Source of the DNA: Brachionus manjavacas | Lineage: Eukaryota > Rotifera > Eurotatoria > Ploima > Brachionidae | Length of the DNA: 64,000 nucleotides | Direction of reading: 5' to 3' | NCBI GenBank assembly: GCA_019054805.1 | Contig: JAHQIY010000008.1 | Location: 295,501-359,500, forward strand | In this document: in pieces, positions 33,096 through 43,900 of the stretch | Layout of the letters: each line of letters opens with the position of its first letter | Position numbering within the stretch: the stretch's first letter is position 1 | Program-made: the position numbers and the translations under genes | Notes under the pieces: generated by a model | What the model was told of the DNA's origin: nothing | Seen by the model: the letters and a program-made list of their open reading frames with translations, nothing else | Databases searched by the model: none

Positions 33096-35902
33096 TCAAG
33101 TTTCAGGAAAAAAAGAAGAAAAAGTAAGGCAGCAATTACACAATGGAGTTGGGTAGTCAATATATCTTGATTCGAAACCTTCTTTGTATTCCTTCACCAG
33201 TCTTACAACCAATGGAATAGAATGACTCAGTCCTGCCCCAACATATCTCTCACTCAATTCAAAAAGCCGATTCGAGACTGTTAGTAATTTTAGTTTATTA
33301 AAAGCCTCATGATGTACGATGTTGGAGGGAGTATCATATTTTAACTTAAGAATAGATCTGACTGCTGTATTCTGAATTGCTTGTAGTTTTTTGATATTAT
33401 TTTCTGAAAATGAATTCAAGCAAGGAAAAGAATAGTCTAAAATTGATCCGACTAAAGATTTATATAGATTTCCTAGTGTGTTCTGATTAAGACCCCATTT
33501 TTTGTTTGACAATATCTTAATAATATTTAGCCTTTTATTGCAGCGCTCTTTAATTTCATCTACCAGTATATTAAAGTTTAATTTAGAATCAAATTTAATA
33601 CCAAGAAACTTGATTTCTTTTTGTCTCTCTATTCTGTTTCCATAAATTTTTAAGTTAAGATTATCACTCTCTTTTTTGTACCTAGAAAAGACTAATGAAC
33701 ACGACTTTTCAACCGATATCTTCATTTTCCACTTAATAAGCCATTGTTCTAATTCGTTGAGGTATTTATTGATCTTATTTTCTAGGTTCCCTTTTTTGTT
33801 ATAAATGAAGAATGTAACTAGATCATCTGCGCAAAGCAGTGAGTATTCATTATTTGTTTTGTTTATTTTGGGGATGTCATTAATATATATACTAAATAAA
33901 AGAGGACTAATTACTGAGCCTTGAGGAACACCTGCAGTTATTTGATATTCGTCGCTCAAATGGTCATTCACATTTAAATGTCCTACTATCTAAAAAGGAT
34001 CTAATCCAGTTAGTCAAGTAATGAGGTGGATTTATTTTAATCAATTTAAAAAGTAAACCTTCATGCCAAACCCTATCAAAGGCTTTAGAAATATCAAAAA
34101 AAAGGCCGCAAACTCTTTTTTTTCTATTAAATGATTCCACAATTTTTGAATTAAGAAGAAAAGATTATCTGCTGTTCGCCGGTGTTTCCTAAATCCAGAT
34201 TGCTCCTGGATAAGGAGTGAATTTTGCTCTAAAAAATTGTATAATCTTGAATATACTATGCGTTCCAGTAGCTTTCCTAAACAACTCGTTATACTAATTG
34301 GTCTATAATTTAAAGGATCGTGTAAACTAGAGGCCTTTTTTGAATCATAGTAATGTAAGATGTTTTCCACGCTTTCGGGACTCTACCTTCTCGAAGAGTT
34401 AAATTAAAAAGTTCTATGATTTCTATTAATGAATTTCTAGGTAAGTTTTTTAACATTAAATTATGAATTTGGTCAGGTCCTGATGCCGCTTCATTTTTTA
34501 ATCTCTTTAAAGCCATAATTAATTCATTTAAGCAAATTGGATCATTAAAATTAGACTGGTTATAATTCCTAAAGAAAACGGAGTTAGAATTTAGAATTTC
34601 GATATCTTTCTCAGTATCGATTAAATCAGAATTAGGACTAAATATTGACGATAAGAGTTCTCCAAAGCATTTTCCCTTTTCTTCATTAGTTTTGAATTCC
34701 CTTTCATTTAAAATCAATTTAGGAATTAAATTTGATCCTTTTTTTGTTCTAAATTTATTTATTTTTTTCCAAAAAGGTCTACTTGTCAGTGGGTTTTCCC
34801 CATCTTCTCAATAAAATCAAACCAATTTTGATTCCAGAATTTTTTAAAGAGGCCTTTAACTCAGATGTAAGTTGATTAAATTTTTGCTTGAGCTTTTGAC
34901 AGCGAGTTTTCTGGTAATTTCTTCTTACTTTCCTACGTTCTTTTATCAAATTAACAATGTTTGGCGGAAGACTCGTTTTGTAGATTTTCTGAGAAAGATA
35001 TGGAATGCTTTTATGTGAAGCAGAAATAATTTTTTCTGTTATTTCATCATTTAGTTGATCTATTGTGAGGGAACTTTCAGTGACATTCACTATTTGAGAA
35101 TTTAAAATCTCGCGGAATAATTGCCAGTTTGCTTTCTTATAGTTAAGTCTTTTAGCTGCTGATTTATTTTCTAATTGATAGCCCATAGAAATCGATGCTT
35201 CGATTGGGAAATGGTCACTAGTCATGTCTTGACTATTTAAGACACTAAAGTCGGTAATTTTGTCAATCAATGAAGATGAAACTAAAAAAGGTCAAGAATT
35301 TCAAAGTAATTCTTATTAAAAATATTGAAAGTAGGATGCTTATCATTGATTACTGAAAAGTCTAGCTCGTTGATTATTCTTTCTAATATTATCCCGTTTT
35401 CATTTTCCCCTACGCAGCCTATTTGCTTTGTTCTAGCGTTTAGATCACCACCTAAAATGTAGTTTCTACATGTTTTATTTACTGTTTTAAAAAACTCAAA
35501 GTTCAGAAGCACATTAGGTGGATTATAAAGACTAAATACAAACAGTTCATTATTCTTTCCTAAGTTCATTTTTATACAAAGGAGTTCGGAATTGAATTCC
35601 TCGTAAGAAAAATCTTGTATAAATTCGATTCCTTCTTTAATTAAAATAGCTACTCCTCCTCCGTACTTGTTGCGTGGTTTTGTTAAGAACTGATAATTTT
35701 GAAAATCAAGATAAATATTTGCCTCACTCAAATCTATCTTTAATTCATTGAGCAAAACAATGTCGGGACATTTTTGAGCTAAAAAATTGTCTAAGAGATG
35801 AACCCTACTAGGTAAATGAAGACAATTCCAGTGTGTAATTACTAACCTTGTTTTATTAAGAGGTTTTGTTCTTAAAGTTGATTTATTTAGCTTCTTGTTC
35901 AT
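33096..35902 (-). pseudogene. LINE ORF2: endonuclease and reverse transcriptase (copy D), frameshifted
   Basis: The order is an AP-endonuclease (THWNCLHLPSRVHLLDNFLA, LGGDLNARTKQIG, SDHFPIEAS), a basic linker, RT (ASGPDQIHNLMLK, NYRPISITSCLGKLLERIV, AGVPQGSVISPLLF) and a C-terminal domain (LDYSFPCLNSFSENN). The catalytic box reads LLCADDLVTFF, with Cys replacing the Phe of FADD. Frames break near 35281 (a T run one base short), near 34790, at 34310-34370 and near 34000, so it cannot make an active protein. Confidence 0.9.
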
Positions 35903-36471
35903 TCTAAATTTTCTTGACTGGCAGTTTGCTGACCAATTTTGTTAGATGATTGATCTACTTGAATTGAACATTCAGTTGTTGAACTGTTTGATTCAGACTC
36001 GAAGGTACTGTCGTTTTGATTTTCTAATACAACTAATGGTTTCTTTGATTCATTTTCGGTGAGCTCTTTTTCATTTGGATCAGATTCGGGAAATCTCTTG
36101 ATTTGATTTTTTGTTTGGAAAAAAGCTTCAGTCTCATTCTGATCATTTGAGAGGACATTGACAGGTCTCTGACTTATTGGTAGAAGATCGTTTAAATGGC
36201 TTACCAAACTGTCTTCTAACACTGAAGTTTTGAGGTCTTGAGGACTAATTTCTGACATTACGTCATTGAGATTTGATGGCTGATATCCAGGCGTTTTTGG
36301 CATCAGATTTTCATCATTGTCTTTTAGGTCAGCTTCAATTATTGATTGGGTTTCTTCTTGGTCAATGTAAAGATCATTGTAGTCAATCTTTTTCCTCTCA
36401 AGCGACTTTAGCTTTTCAGCAATGGAGCATTTTTGTGTTAAGTGTCCTTTCTGATGACACTTTTCGCATAG
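35899..36471 (-). pseudogene. LINE ORF1, C-terminal part (copy D)
   Basis: The open frame contains the second CCHC knuckle region, then an acidic/polar tail (MPKTPGYQPSNLNDVMSEIS and onward) ending NLE. The tail is identical to that of the 47290 copy. ORF1 proteins of this kind bind the element's RNA. The first knuckle and the N-terminus are lost by 5' truncation. Its stop overlaps the ORF2 start (AATGA). Confidence 0.85.
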
Positions 36472-37380
36472 GGATAAGGTTACATTTGTATATAAATGGT
36501 GAAGAGTTAATTTGATAAAAGAAGCAAGAAAGATAAAAAGCGGAAATTTTTATTGAACATTATCAGATTAATTAATATTTAATTTTTGTTTTTTTTGTTG
36601 TATAAAAGTTTCATTTCAATCAATTATGTATTAACAAATTAGAAAAGTGATAAATTTAAACGTAATTGACATTAATTACAAAAATAAAATAAAATGTTTT
36701 TATTTAGTTCCAAATTCAGTATTTTAGTTATTTGATTACATATTTTAGTTATTAAAATATATTATACGCGTTTACTTTTAGCTTTAGTCTACAATAGACG
36801 TACTTTTTATAATTTTTTCTCTTTATTAGAAAAGACATTATTTCTCAACTTTTTGTCATTCTATAGTCTAAAAGAATGTTGTTTTTGTACTTTTAAAAAA
36901 TTATTTATGATCCAGACCTGTTTTTAATTTTTTTTTTTAATTCAAGTCAATGGTTTAATAAATCCATATTTGATACCAATAAAGAAGTTGCTTCCAAATT
37001 CCTGGCCGTTAATCTTGACCTGTGTGCTCTGTAAATGTAACCAGATTTAGAAAATAATTTTTTCAACTGGTCCAGATGAAGCAGGTATTGATAAAAAATT
37101 TTGTGACTTAGACTTAAAACTGTGACTTATAAACAAGTCTGTTTAGATCTCATACTTTTTATGTCTTTCTTAGGTTGATTTTTAAAAGGATATTAAGTTG
37201 TTCTCAATAATTTCAATTAACCCTATTTCCTAAAACTTCGTTCTCGCTTTGATCTGCTAAAACAAAAAGAAGGCCAAAAACGATGTCTTTTTTTAAATAA
37301 GAATTGAATAAATCTCTAATCTAAATTTTCACTTTTTAATTATTCAGTAAATTTTTAATTTTTAATTTTCAAAAAATTTT
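36472..37380. other. Intergenic or 3' UTR sequence downstream of the giant gene
   Basis: AT-rich. It contains the MITE at 36911-37143. The stop codon of the minus-strand giant gene is at 37381, so its 3' UTR should occupy part of 37200-37380. No convincing polyadenylation hexamer was chosen. Confidence 0.4.
36911..37143. repeat. MITE, 233 bp, CAGAC(C/T)TGTTTTTAA family
   Basis: The left end CAGACCTGTTTTTAATTTTT and the right end ACTTATAAACAAGTCTG are inverted and match the family at 10514-10793. The interior (CTTCCAAATTCCTGGCCGTT) is different, so the two copies share ends only. Confidence 0.6.
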
Positions 37381-40300
37381 CTAAAATAATTTAAAAGACG
37401 GTCCTGGTTTAATGACTGTGACCGAAAGTGATTTCTCTTCAAACCAATTCACAACATCGCTTGCAATTGAATTGATTGTATGAACACATAAGTTGCCTCC
37501 AAGACCGGCAGCCGAGACTCTCAGTGCTGCCTTATGACCGAATATTGTTTCAAGCTGATCGGCCCATTCGTCAAAAATAGGCAACGATCTTTCAAAGCCG
37601 CCTGATTTATCGCAAAGCAATTGATTTTCATCCACAATCCATTCTTCCAACAACTCATCTGTTATGTGGTTGTTCATGTTTGATTGCCAAGCAGTTGGTC
37701 CAAAGTCATTCCTAAAGTCAACACATGCTCTGTCGCCATTGTGGGAATATTTTATCAAATCGAACAAATAGCTCATATTTTTGGCATCAAAGTTTGTCAT
37801 TAGCTGAACATATTCATGACATCGTTCAACTTCACTTAAACCAAAAAGCGTCGCTTTTCTCGGATAAATAACTTCTTCATTTGTTCCAATAACAACATTG
37901 ACCTTTTGCGGCAACAACTTCAATACTCTAAAAATTAAATTGTATCTTTTAGACTTGTTTTCATAAATAGTTTCAAGACGTCCACCAGCACACAAATCTC
38001 TTAGCAAAAAATCTTCTCTATCAACCAAGCTTTTCACACTCAAATCATCAATTCCAACTGATCTAATCTTTTCCAAATTGTGAAAACTTTTTTTGATTAA
38101 ATTTAAAGAATAGACAAATACAAAAGAGCCAAATTTTCTCATTATGCCTCTAGCCCAGTTGTTAACAGCGGCTATTTTGTCTTCAGAAAAAGATAATTTT
38201 TTCAAATAGTCCCTTGATTCCGGTGAGTTTAGGCGTGGTATTTTTGAATCTACCATCAAGACAACGATTTTCTCAGGCAAACAAAGTTTATTGATAATTG
38301 TTTCAGGCATGGATGAAACAAAAATTATCTTTTTGTCAACTGAATTCAAAATACTTGTCTTGTCCGCACAGCCAGCTGTTTTACCAAGAAAAAACTCTGC
38401 ATAGTCGGTCTGGCACAGCTGAATGGTTGAAAGATTCAAGTCAAATAGCTGGTTTAATGACAAGACTAGAGCTGAAGTCAGAGCTGACGAAGATGAGCTT
38501 CCGATGCCCGAATTCAGCTTCAGCAATCCGCATGAACTAAAATGAATTCGAAAGCCGGCAATTTTATCCTTTACTCCTTGGAAATTAATGATCATGTAGG
38601 CTAGACTTGCTTTCAAAAAACTAATCCATTCACTTGGATCCCAAATTTTGTCTCCCATTTTTACACTTTTAAAATCGATTTCATTTAATTCAAAAATTGA
38701 TCTTTTGTAAACTAAATCTGAATTGGTTAGGTAAACAAAATGGTCTCTTGTGGCTTGGCAAATGGACAAAATTTCATTTTGACTGTTTGCATTGATTGTC
38801 GGGCCCCCTAGTCCAACAAAATCTGTGTGACTGCCAAAATACCGGTCCCTTCCGTTCACTAGCAAAAAGTTGACTTCTCGATCCAGATCAAAATTATTAA
38901 TTAAAGCATCATCAATAGTTTTTTGTATAAAATTTAGTCTTTCTTCAAAAAATTCACAAGAATAACGTTGATCTAAAAAATTTAGAATAAATCTATTTTT
39001 TTCACTCACAAATATTTTCCAGTCCAAAAGTGTTTGTGGAAAACTTTTGCCACTTTTTGTCCTATTAGCCAAGTGAGTGCAAAAATTTTCATCTATCGAA
39101 GGACACATTACAGACGTGATTTTGTTGTCCTCGAAAATTAGCTGCTCGCCAAAGATCAAAGTGCCTGGTCTGGCATTTACTTCAAGAACATAAGCTGTTA
39201 GCATGCCATCATTTGATTCAATGATCATGTCAATACCAATAATGGCTAAATTTACTTTTTTACCAATTGAGTGCGCAATGCCAAGCAAATAGTTCCATTG
39301 TGCTGAATTAATTGAAATTTTTTTTCCACTTTTTTCATACAAATTGTTGACTACTAGTTCCAATCGTTCACAATAGCCGTCCAAAACCAAGCCGGTTGTT
39401 CCTCTAAGACCAATAATCTTTGAATCCGATTTTGATGTGTAAGAAGCAACAGTTATGTGGTCACAAACTACATTGAATCGGAAAACACAATGATGTTTTT
39501 GTTTGTACAGGACATTTCCTTTGAACTCACTTAAAATTGGATTTTTGATCTGTTCAGACTGTTGCAGAATTTCTTTTATTTGAAAGTGGTCAAAATAATG
39601 GACTTGAGTGGATTCGGTAGAGTTTGAGCTCGGTTGCAGGACAACTCCGTTTTGACAATCAGCTACAAAATTGTCTACTTTATCCTGAGTGGATTCGTTC
39701 AATAAAATAAATTTTGGAATGTGGAAATTTTTTTCTTTCACTTTTCTTATCCAGAGTTTGTCATCTGCTCTAGTTTGACTTTGCTCAAAGGGGTTTATGA
39801 CATCAATACCAACTGATTGATACAAAAGGCTCAGTTTTCTGTGATTTTCCATCTCATTTGTTTGATTTAGTTCCACCAGGAAACAGTGGTTGATGACTAG
39901 GAAAGAGCTAAGGTCCGACTCGACAAATAAATTTGAGTAAAAATCAAAAAGAATTGCTCTTTTGACCAAGTTTGTGCCTGGCAAAAACCATGATGGATGC
40001 AGACCAACAACATTGATTGAATGATCGCCTTTGCCAGCAATAAATGGATAAATTTGGTGAGTAATTAGATTTAGTTTGTCAGAAATGACTGCGAATGTTC
40101 TAGGGGCAAGATTAAAACTTTGTTTACAAGGAGCTATTTGAAGCTGCGGCGCCAATGGTTGAGATAAAATAGAATCGGTCACCAAATCAATTAGGCGATT
40201 TTTGTACACACTATCAGATAACCACTTAGTCACATTGGCTACATCAATTTTTATCACTGGAATAATTTTATTTTTTTCTAATAGAGATTTTTTTTTACAA

Positions 40301-40980
40301 AAATCTACATCGTTTGGGCTAACACAATCCAATAAATTGCTCAATTGATTTTGGTTAAAGGCTAAATTTTTGAAAGCTAACTTTAAAGCTTCTTTGATCC
40401 ACAGTGATGTTTGATTGTGTTCTATTGTAATGATACCATAGTTTTGCCATACAGTGGACAAAGAATCGTACAGATACAGTGCTAGTTCTGATGGAGGATC
40501 AATAATATTTTCCTGTTTTTTGATAATAAATGATTCATTTGAGTAAATTTTTGTTTTTTTGCTCAAAAAATTTTCTCCTGCTTTTAGAAAATTTCCCAAA
40601 ACTATTCGATCAGAAATGCCAATGTTAATGGAATCAGTATTTCCGTGTTGGATGCAGCGAATTTCTTCACGTTTCCAATAGTTTGGCCACAGACCAATGC
40701 CTACATTTGGTTCCAGGAGCCAAAATTTAAATTTTGAAATTTTAGCTTGTTGTTTGTGGCCGGTTGAGTCCATAACAATAAATTCACAATCTTCATCATT
40801 AATTAAATTTACTTGGATATCAATTATCTGACAGTTTGCTATCTCTCTGCCTTCATTGTCAACAAAAATTGCTTCAGGTATCAAGTCTAACATTAAATAT
40901 CGAGGCCACCATGTAGGGCACCCACACGCATCTTTCTCTGGCACGTCAGATCTACGATTTTTGAAGGCCTTTATTTTGTC
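37381..40980 (-). CDS. Giant gene exon 3: ATP-grasp-like domain fused to GHMP (galactokinase-like) kinase
   Basis: It encodes 1199 residues ending KPGPSFKLF. Residue numbers below count from the Val of VPEKDACGC. ATP-grasp-like: NGVVLQPSSNSTE at about 432-444, AIIGIDMIIES (567-577) and the metal/ATP-binding strand VLEVNARPGTLIFGE (586-600, E588 and N590). GHMP kinase: substrate-side motif NGRDRYFGSHTDFVGLGG (697-714), the Gly/Ser-rich ATP loop NSGIGSSSSSALTSAL (811-826), the catalytic-Asp motif KTAGCADKTS (855-864), a galactokinase-like KYSHNGDR (1065-1072) and the C-terminal glycine motif SAAGLGGNLCV (1144-1154). All three kinase motifs are present, so activity is plausible. The substrate cannot be told; galactokinase, arabinokinase and heptose kinase relatives are all possible. 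Confidence 0.82.
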   Translation of the reverse strand, partial: DKIKAFKNRRSDVPEKDACGCPTWWPRYLMLDLIPEAIFVDNEGREIANCQIIDIQVNLINDEDCEFIVMDSTGHKQQAKISKFKFWLLEPNVGIGLWPNYWKREEIRCIQHGNTDSINIGISDRIVLGNFLKAGENFLSKKTKIYSNESFIIKKQENIIDPPSELALYLYDSLSTVWQNYGIITIEHNQTSLWIKEALKLAFKNLAFNQNQLSNLLDCVSPNDVDFCKKKSLLEKNKIIPVIKIDVANVTKWLSDSVYKNRLIDLVTDSILSQPLAPQLQIAPCKQSFNLAPRTFAVISDKLNLITHQIYPFIAGKGDHSINVVGLHPSWFLPGTNLVKRAILFDFYSNLFVESDLSSFLVINHCFLVELNQTNEMENHRKLSLLYQSVGIDVINPFEQSQTRADDKLWIRKVKEKNFHIPKFILLNESTQDKVDNFVADCQNGVVLQPSSNSTESTQVHYFDHFQIKEILQQSEQIKNPILSEFKGNVLYKQKHHCVFRFNVVCDHITVASYTSKSDSKIIGLRGTTGLVLDGYCERLELVVNNLYEKSGKKISINSAQWNYLLGIAHSIGKKVNLAIIGIDMIIESNDGMLTAYVLEVNARPGTLIFGEQLIFEDNKITSVMCPSIDENFCTHLANRTKSGKSFPQTLLDWKIFVSEKNRFILNFLDQRYSCEFFEERLNFIQKTIDDALINNFDLDREVNFLLVNGRDRYFGSHTDFVGLGGPTINANSQNEILSICQATRDHFVYLTNSDLVYKRSIFELNEIDFKSVKMGDKIWDPSEWISFLKASLAYMIINFQGVKDKIAGFRIHFSSCGLLKLNSGIGSSSSSALTSALVLSLNQLFDLNLSTIQLCQTDYAEFFLGKTAGCADKTSILNSVDKKIIFVSSMPETIINKLCLPEKIVVLMVDSKIPRLNSPESRDYLKKLSFSEDKIAAVNNWARGIMRKFGSFVFVYSLNLIKKSFHNLEKIRSVGIDDLSVKSLVDREDFLLRDLCAGGRLETIYENKSKRYNLIFRVLKLLPQKVNVVIGTNEEVIYPRKATLFGLSEVERCHEYVQLMTNFDAKNMSYLFDLIKYSHNGDRACVDFRNDFGPTAWQSNMNNHITDELLEEWIVDENQLLCDKSGGFERSLPIFDEWADQLETIFGHKAALRVSAAGLGGNLCVHTINSIASDVVNWFEEKSLSVTVIKPGPSFKLF

Positions 40981-43900
40981 CTAAAAATAAGCTTTTATGA
41001 ATATTTTTTATTAAGGTTTGCTTGAAAAAATCAATTTAAACGTTTTTTGTTAAATTTAGCCCACGAAATTAATATTATTAATTTCAATATTTTTATGTCT
41101 CTGAATTTAAAGGACGTTAAAGGTGTATCACCGCTAATTTAATCATAATTCCTCTAAATTAAAGAAAAAAGACTAATTCTAATTATTATAATCTATTTAT
41201 TGATATAATAAGATAAACACAAACACATCTAATATAATTTAAAAAAAAACTATTCTTATAAAAAAAAATCTAATTATTTAAAAAAAATTATTATTCAATT
41301 TTAAAATTTTTTCTGATTTTCAAACCCATTGAATGAACTCGAAAAATTATGGGTTTTACCTTTTCCTCTCTAATCTAGTGTCGTCAATTAAATTATCTAT
41401 TAAATGTCCTGATGATTGAGTTTCAGTTCAGTCATATTTTTTTATTTTTTTTTATTAGTTTGCGAATTTTCTAGAAACATGATTATTAACTAAATTTTTT
41501 TAATTTTAATAAAAAGCTTCACTTCTAAATTAATAATTAATTCAAAATTTACTAATAGTTAGTTAAAAGAAGGTGATAATTGAATGCTTTGATAGGTTTT
41601 AAATAATAAATTTTAAAATATGATTAACTTTAAAAAAATTAATTGACTGTGCCAAAGAGCAGAATCAATTTTTTCTAACCTTACTAAACGACCTTACTAA
41701 ACGGCCGACCTAAGCGACCTTTGATTTAAACCAAAATCTGATGATCAGGAGAATAATTGATGAGTTAGTTAAAAAAATATTGCTCAGTAAATAAATTAGA
41801 TAGTGAGTATTTGATGATTATTTTATTTATCTCTTAGGATCAGCCGGCAAGGCCGCTTAGGTCGGCCGGTTCGGAGCCGCAAACAGGCCGGGACGGACGG
41901 CCGCGCTGGCCGTTGTTTGGTCGCGGCTTTTTTGCGTTGCGTTTTTATTAGAACCGCTGTACTTCAGAATTGTTAGAAACAATGCAACAATTTGGTCACA
42001 AGATTCACAGGACTTTAATTATAATTCTATCATTATTTATTATTTATTATCTCATAGGCAAAATTAAATAAAAAAGTTACTAAAAAAATAGAAGAAAGAA
42101 TATATATATATAAAAAAGCATATAAAAGCATTAAGTTAACAGACAAAAGTCAAATTTTTGATTAACTTTTATTTTTAAAAATTAATAGAATTTTTAGACT
42201 TGTATCAAAATTCACAGAACCGATTAAAAGAATATTTTGAAAAAATTCAACCTTTTTGGCAACTTTAATTATATTTTATGATGGGGATATCATTTTATTT
42301 GTAAACCGGGTGACAATTTTTGATAAATGTTTTTTTCCTCATTTAAATTAGATGCCTTAAATTTTTTTAAAAATAATTAAACAAAAGAGGGTACGTAGAA
42401 AAAAAGCTTTTTTTTGATTGTTTGAAAAAAATATGGTAATCTAAAAAAGGGTATTTTTCGTAAAATAACGATAATTATCGTAAAATTCAGTGAAAAAAAA
42501 AATTTCCAAAATTTCTCGAAAAAACCGATTTTCATGAAAAAAATTTTTTTTTGAATTTTTGAAAAAGGAAAACAAAAAAAATTTTTTTGACAAAAATTCA
42601 CGTAAATTTCGGTAATTTCTTGTAAAAAAAGGTAAAAAATGGTAAAAATTCAACAGAAAAGGAAAAATGGATTTTTTATTATTTCATTCAATTTTTTTCC
42701 TAAACAAATTAAAATATATACAAATTATTTACAAAATAAATTTTATTTTCTAGCTTTTTTTGCTTTTAAGCTGTTAGCTGTCTTGTCCCAAGCTTCTTTG
42801 AATGTTGATCCCTTTGGAATAAATTTTACAAGCCCAGCTTTTTAAAAAAATTATGTCTAACTTTTGATTTCATTTAAAGCATATTATTTTACTTTTGATA
42901 TTAAGCATTTCAAAAAACTTTGACAGTTGAAAAATGTAAGAAATATATAAATCATCTTAAATATGTAAAAAATATTAAAAAATTTTATTATTTTAATTTT
43001 TTAATAAAACATTTCTAGGTTGTTGAGATTGAAAGTGAAAGAAATGGTGACTGGTCAGATCATTAAATTCTGATTGTATATCTTTTTTTTATAGAGCTTT
43101 TTATAAATGATTTTTGATAATTTTTGTATATAAGAAAATAATTTAACGTTTTCGTACTTAATATTTTCAAATACTGATTTGGGAAAACAAATAATTGACA
43201 AATAAATATTAATTTTCATAATTTGTTTAGAAAAAAAATTGAATGAAATAATAAAAAATCCATTTTTCCTTTTCTGTTGAATTTTTACAATTTTTTACAA
43301 GAAATTACCGAAATTTACGTCAATTTTTGTCAAAAAAATTTTTTTTGTTTTCCTTTTTTCAAAAATTCAAAAAAAAAATTTTTTTCATGAAAATCGGTTT
43401 TTTTCGAGAAATTTTGGAATTTTTTTTTTCACAGAATTTTACAGTAATTATCGGTATTTTACGAAAAATACTCTTTTTTAGATTACCATATTTTACGGTA
43501 AATATGGTAAAATATCGTGAATTTACCATAATTAAAATCAATTTTAAGGAAAACCAATTTCAAGCTAATATTAACAAATTCGTCGTTTTCCAGTAGCTTA
43601 TTTAGGGCTTACTGGTTACTACAATAGCTCAATTTAATAAAATATATGCATCCGTATGTCCGTTACTTAACATATAGTTTGTAATAATCATTGAACTCAA
43701 AAATGGTTTTTGCTACTTTGCTGAAATTGGTCCAAGAGGCCATTGATTTGGCAGTTTTTTGAACTCTTGTATTTAAAATTTTTGCTTAGAAATTTTTTTT
43801 ATTTGTGGGTGGCAGTTTTTTGTTGGTGAGGGGTAGGTGGACCCAAAAAAATTCAATTTTAGAGTGATTCATGTCATTTAACATAATATTGAGAAAAATG

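Larger units (their letters stand above)
32850..36471 (-). mobile_element. Jockey-like LINE copy D, near-full-length ORF2, 5' truncated
   Basis: In sense it runs from within ORF1 (starting at CTATGCGAAAAGTGTCATCAG, 36471) through ORF2 to CTCGGTACAGAAAACAAATA and an AAATA-rich tail ending about 32850. It is nearly identical to the copy at 47290-51200 but inverted. It differs by scattered substitutions and single-base indels in homopolymers. The 5' breakpoint joins unrelated sequence, which indicates truncated reverse transcription rather than a segmental copy. Confidence 0.92.

Noticed and set aside
36273-36515. Plus-strand ORF repeated at 47558-47767
   Set aside because: It is the antisense of LINE ORF1, which is why it appears identically in both copies.
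41738-41744. CTGATGA as a hammerhead ribozyme core
   Set aside because: No GAAA follows at the required distance and no three-stem fold can be drawn.
42377-43596. Mirror-image Phe/Lys-rich ORFs in the intron
   Set aside because: They are translations of the two arms of the inverted repeat and are made of A/T runs. No coding bias.
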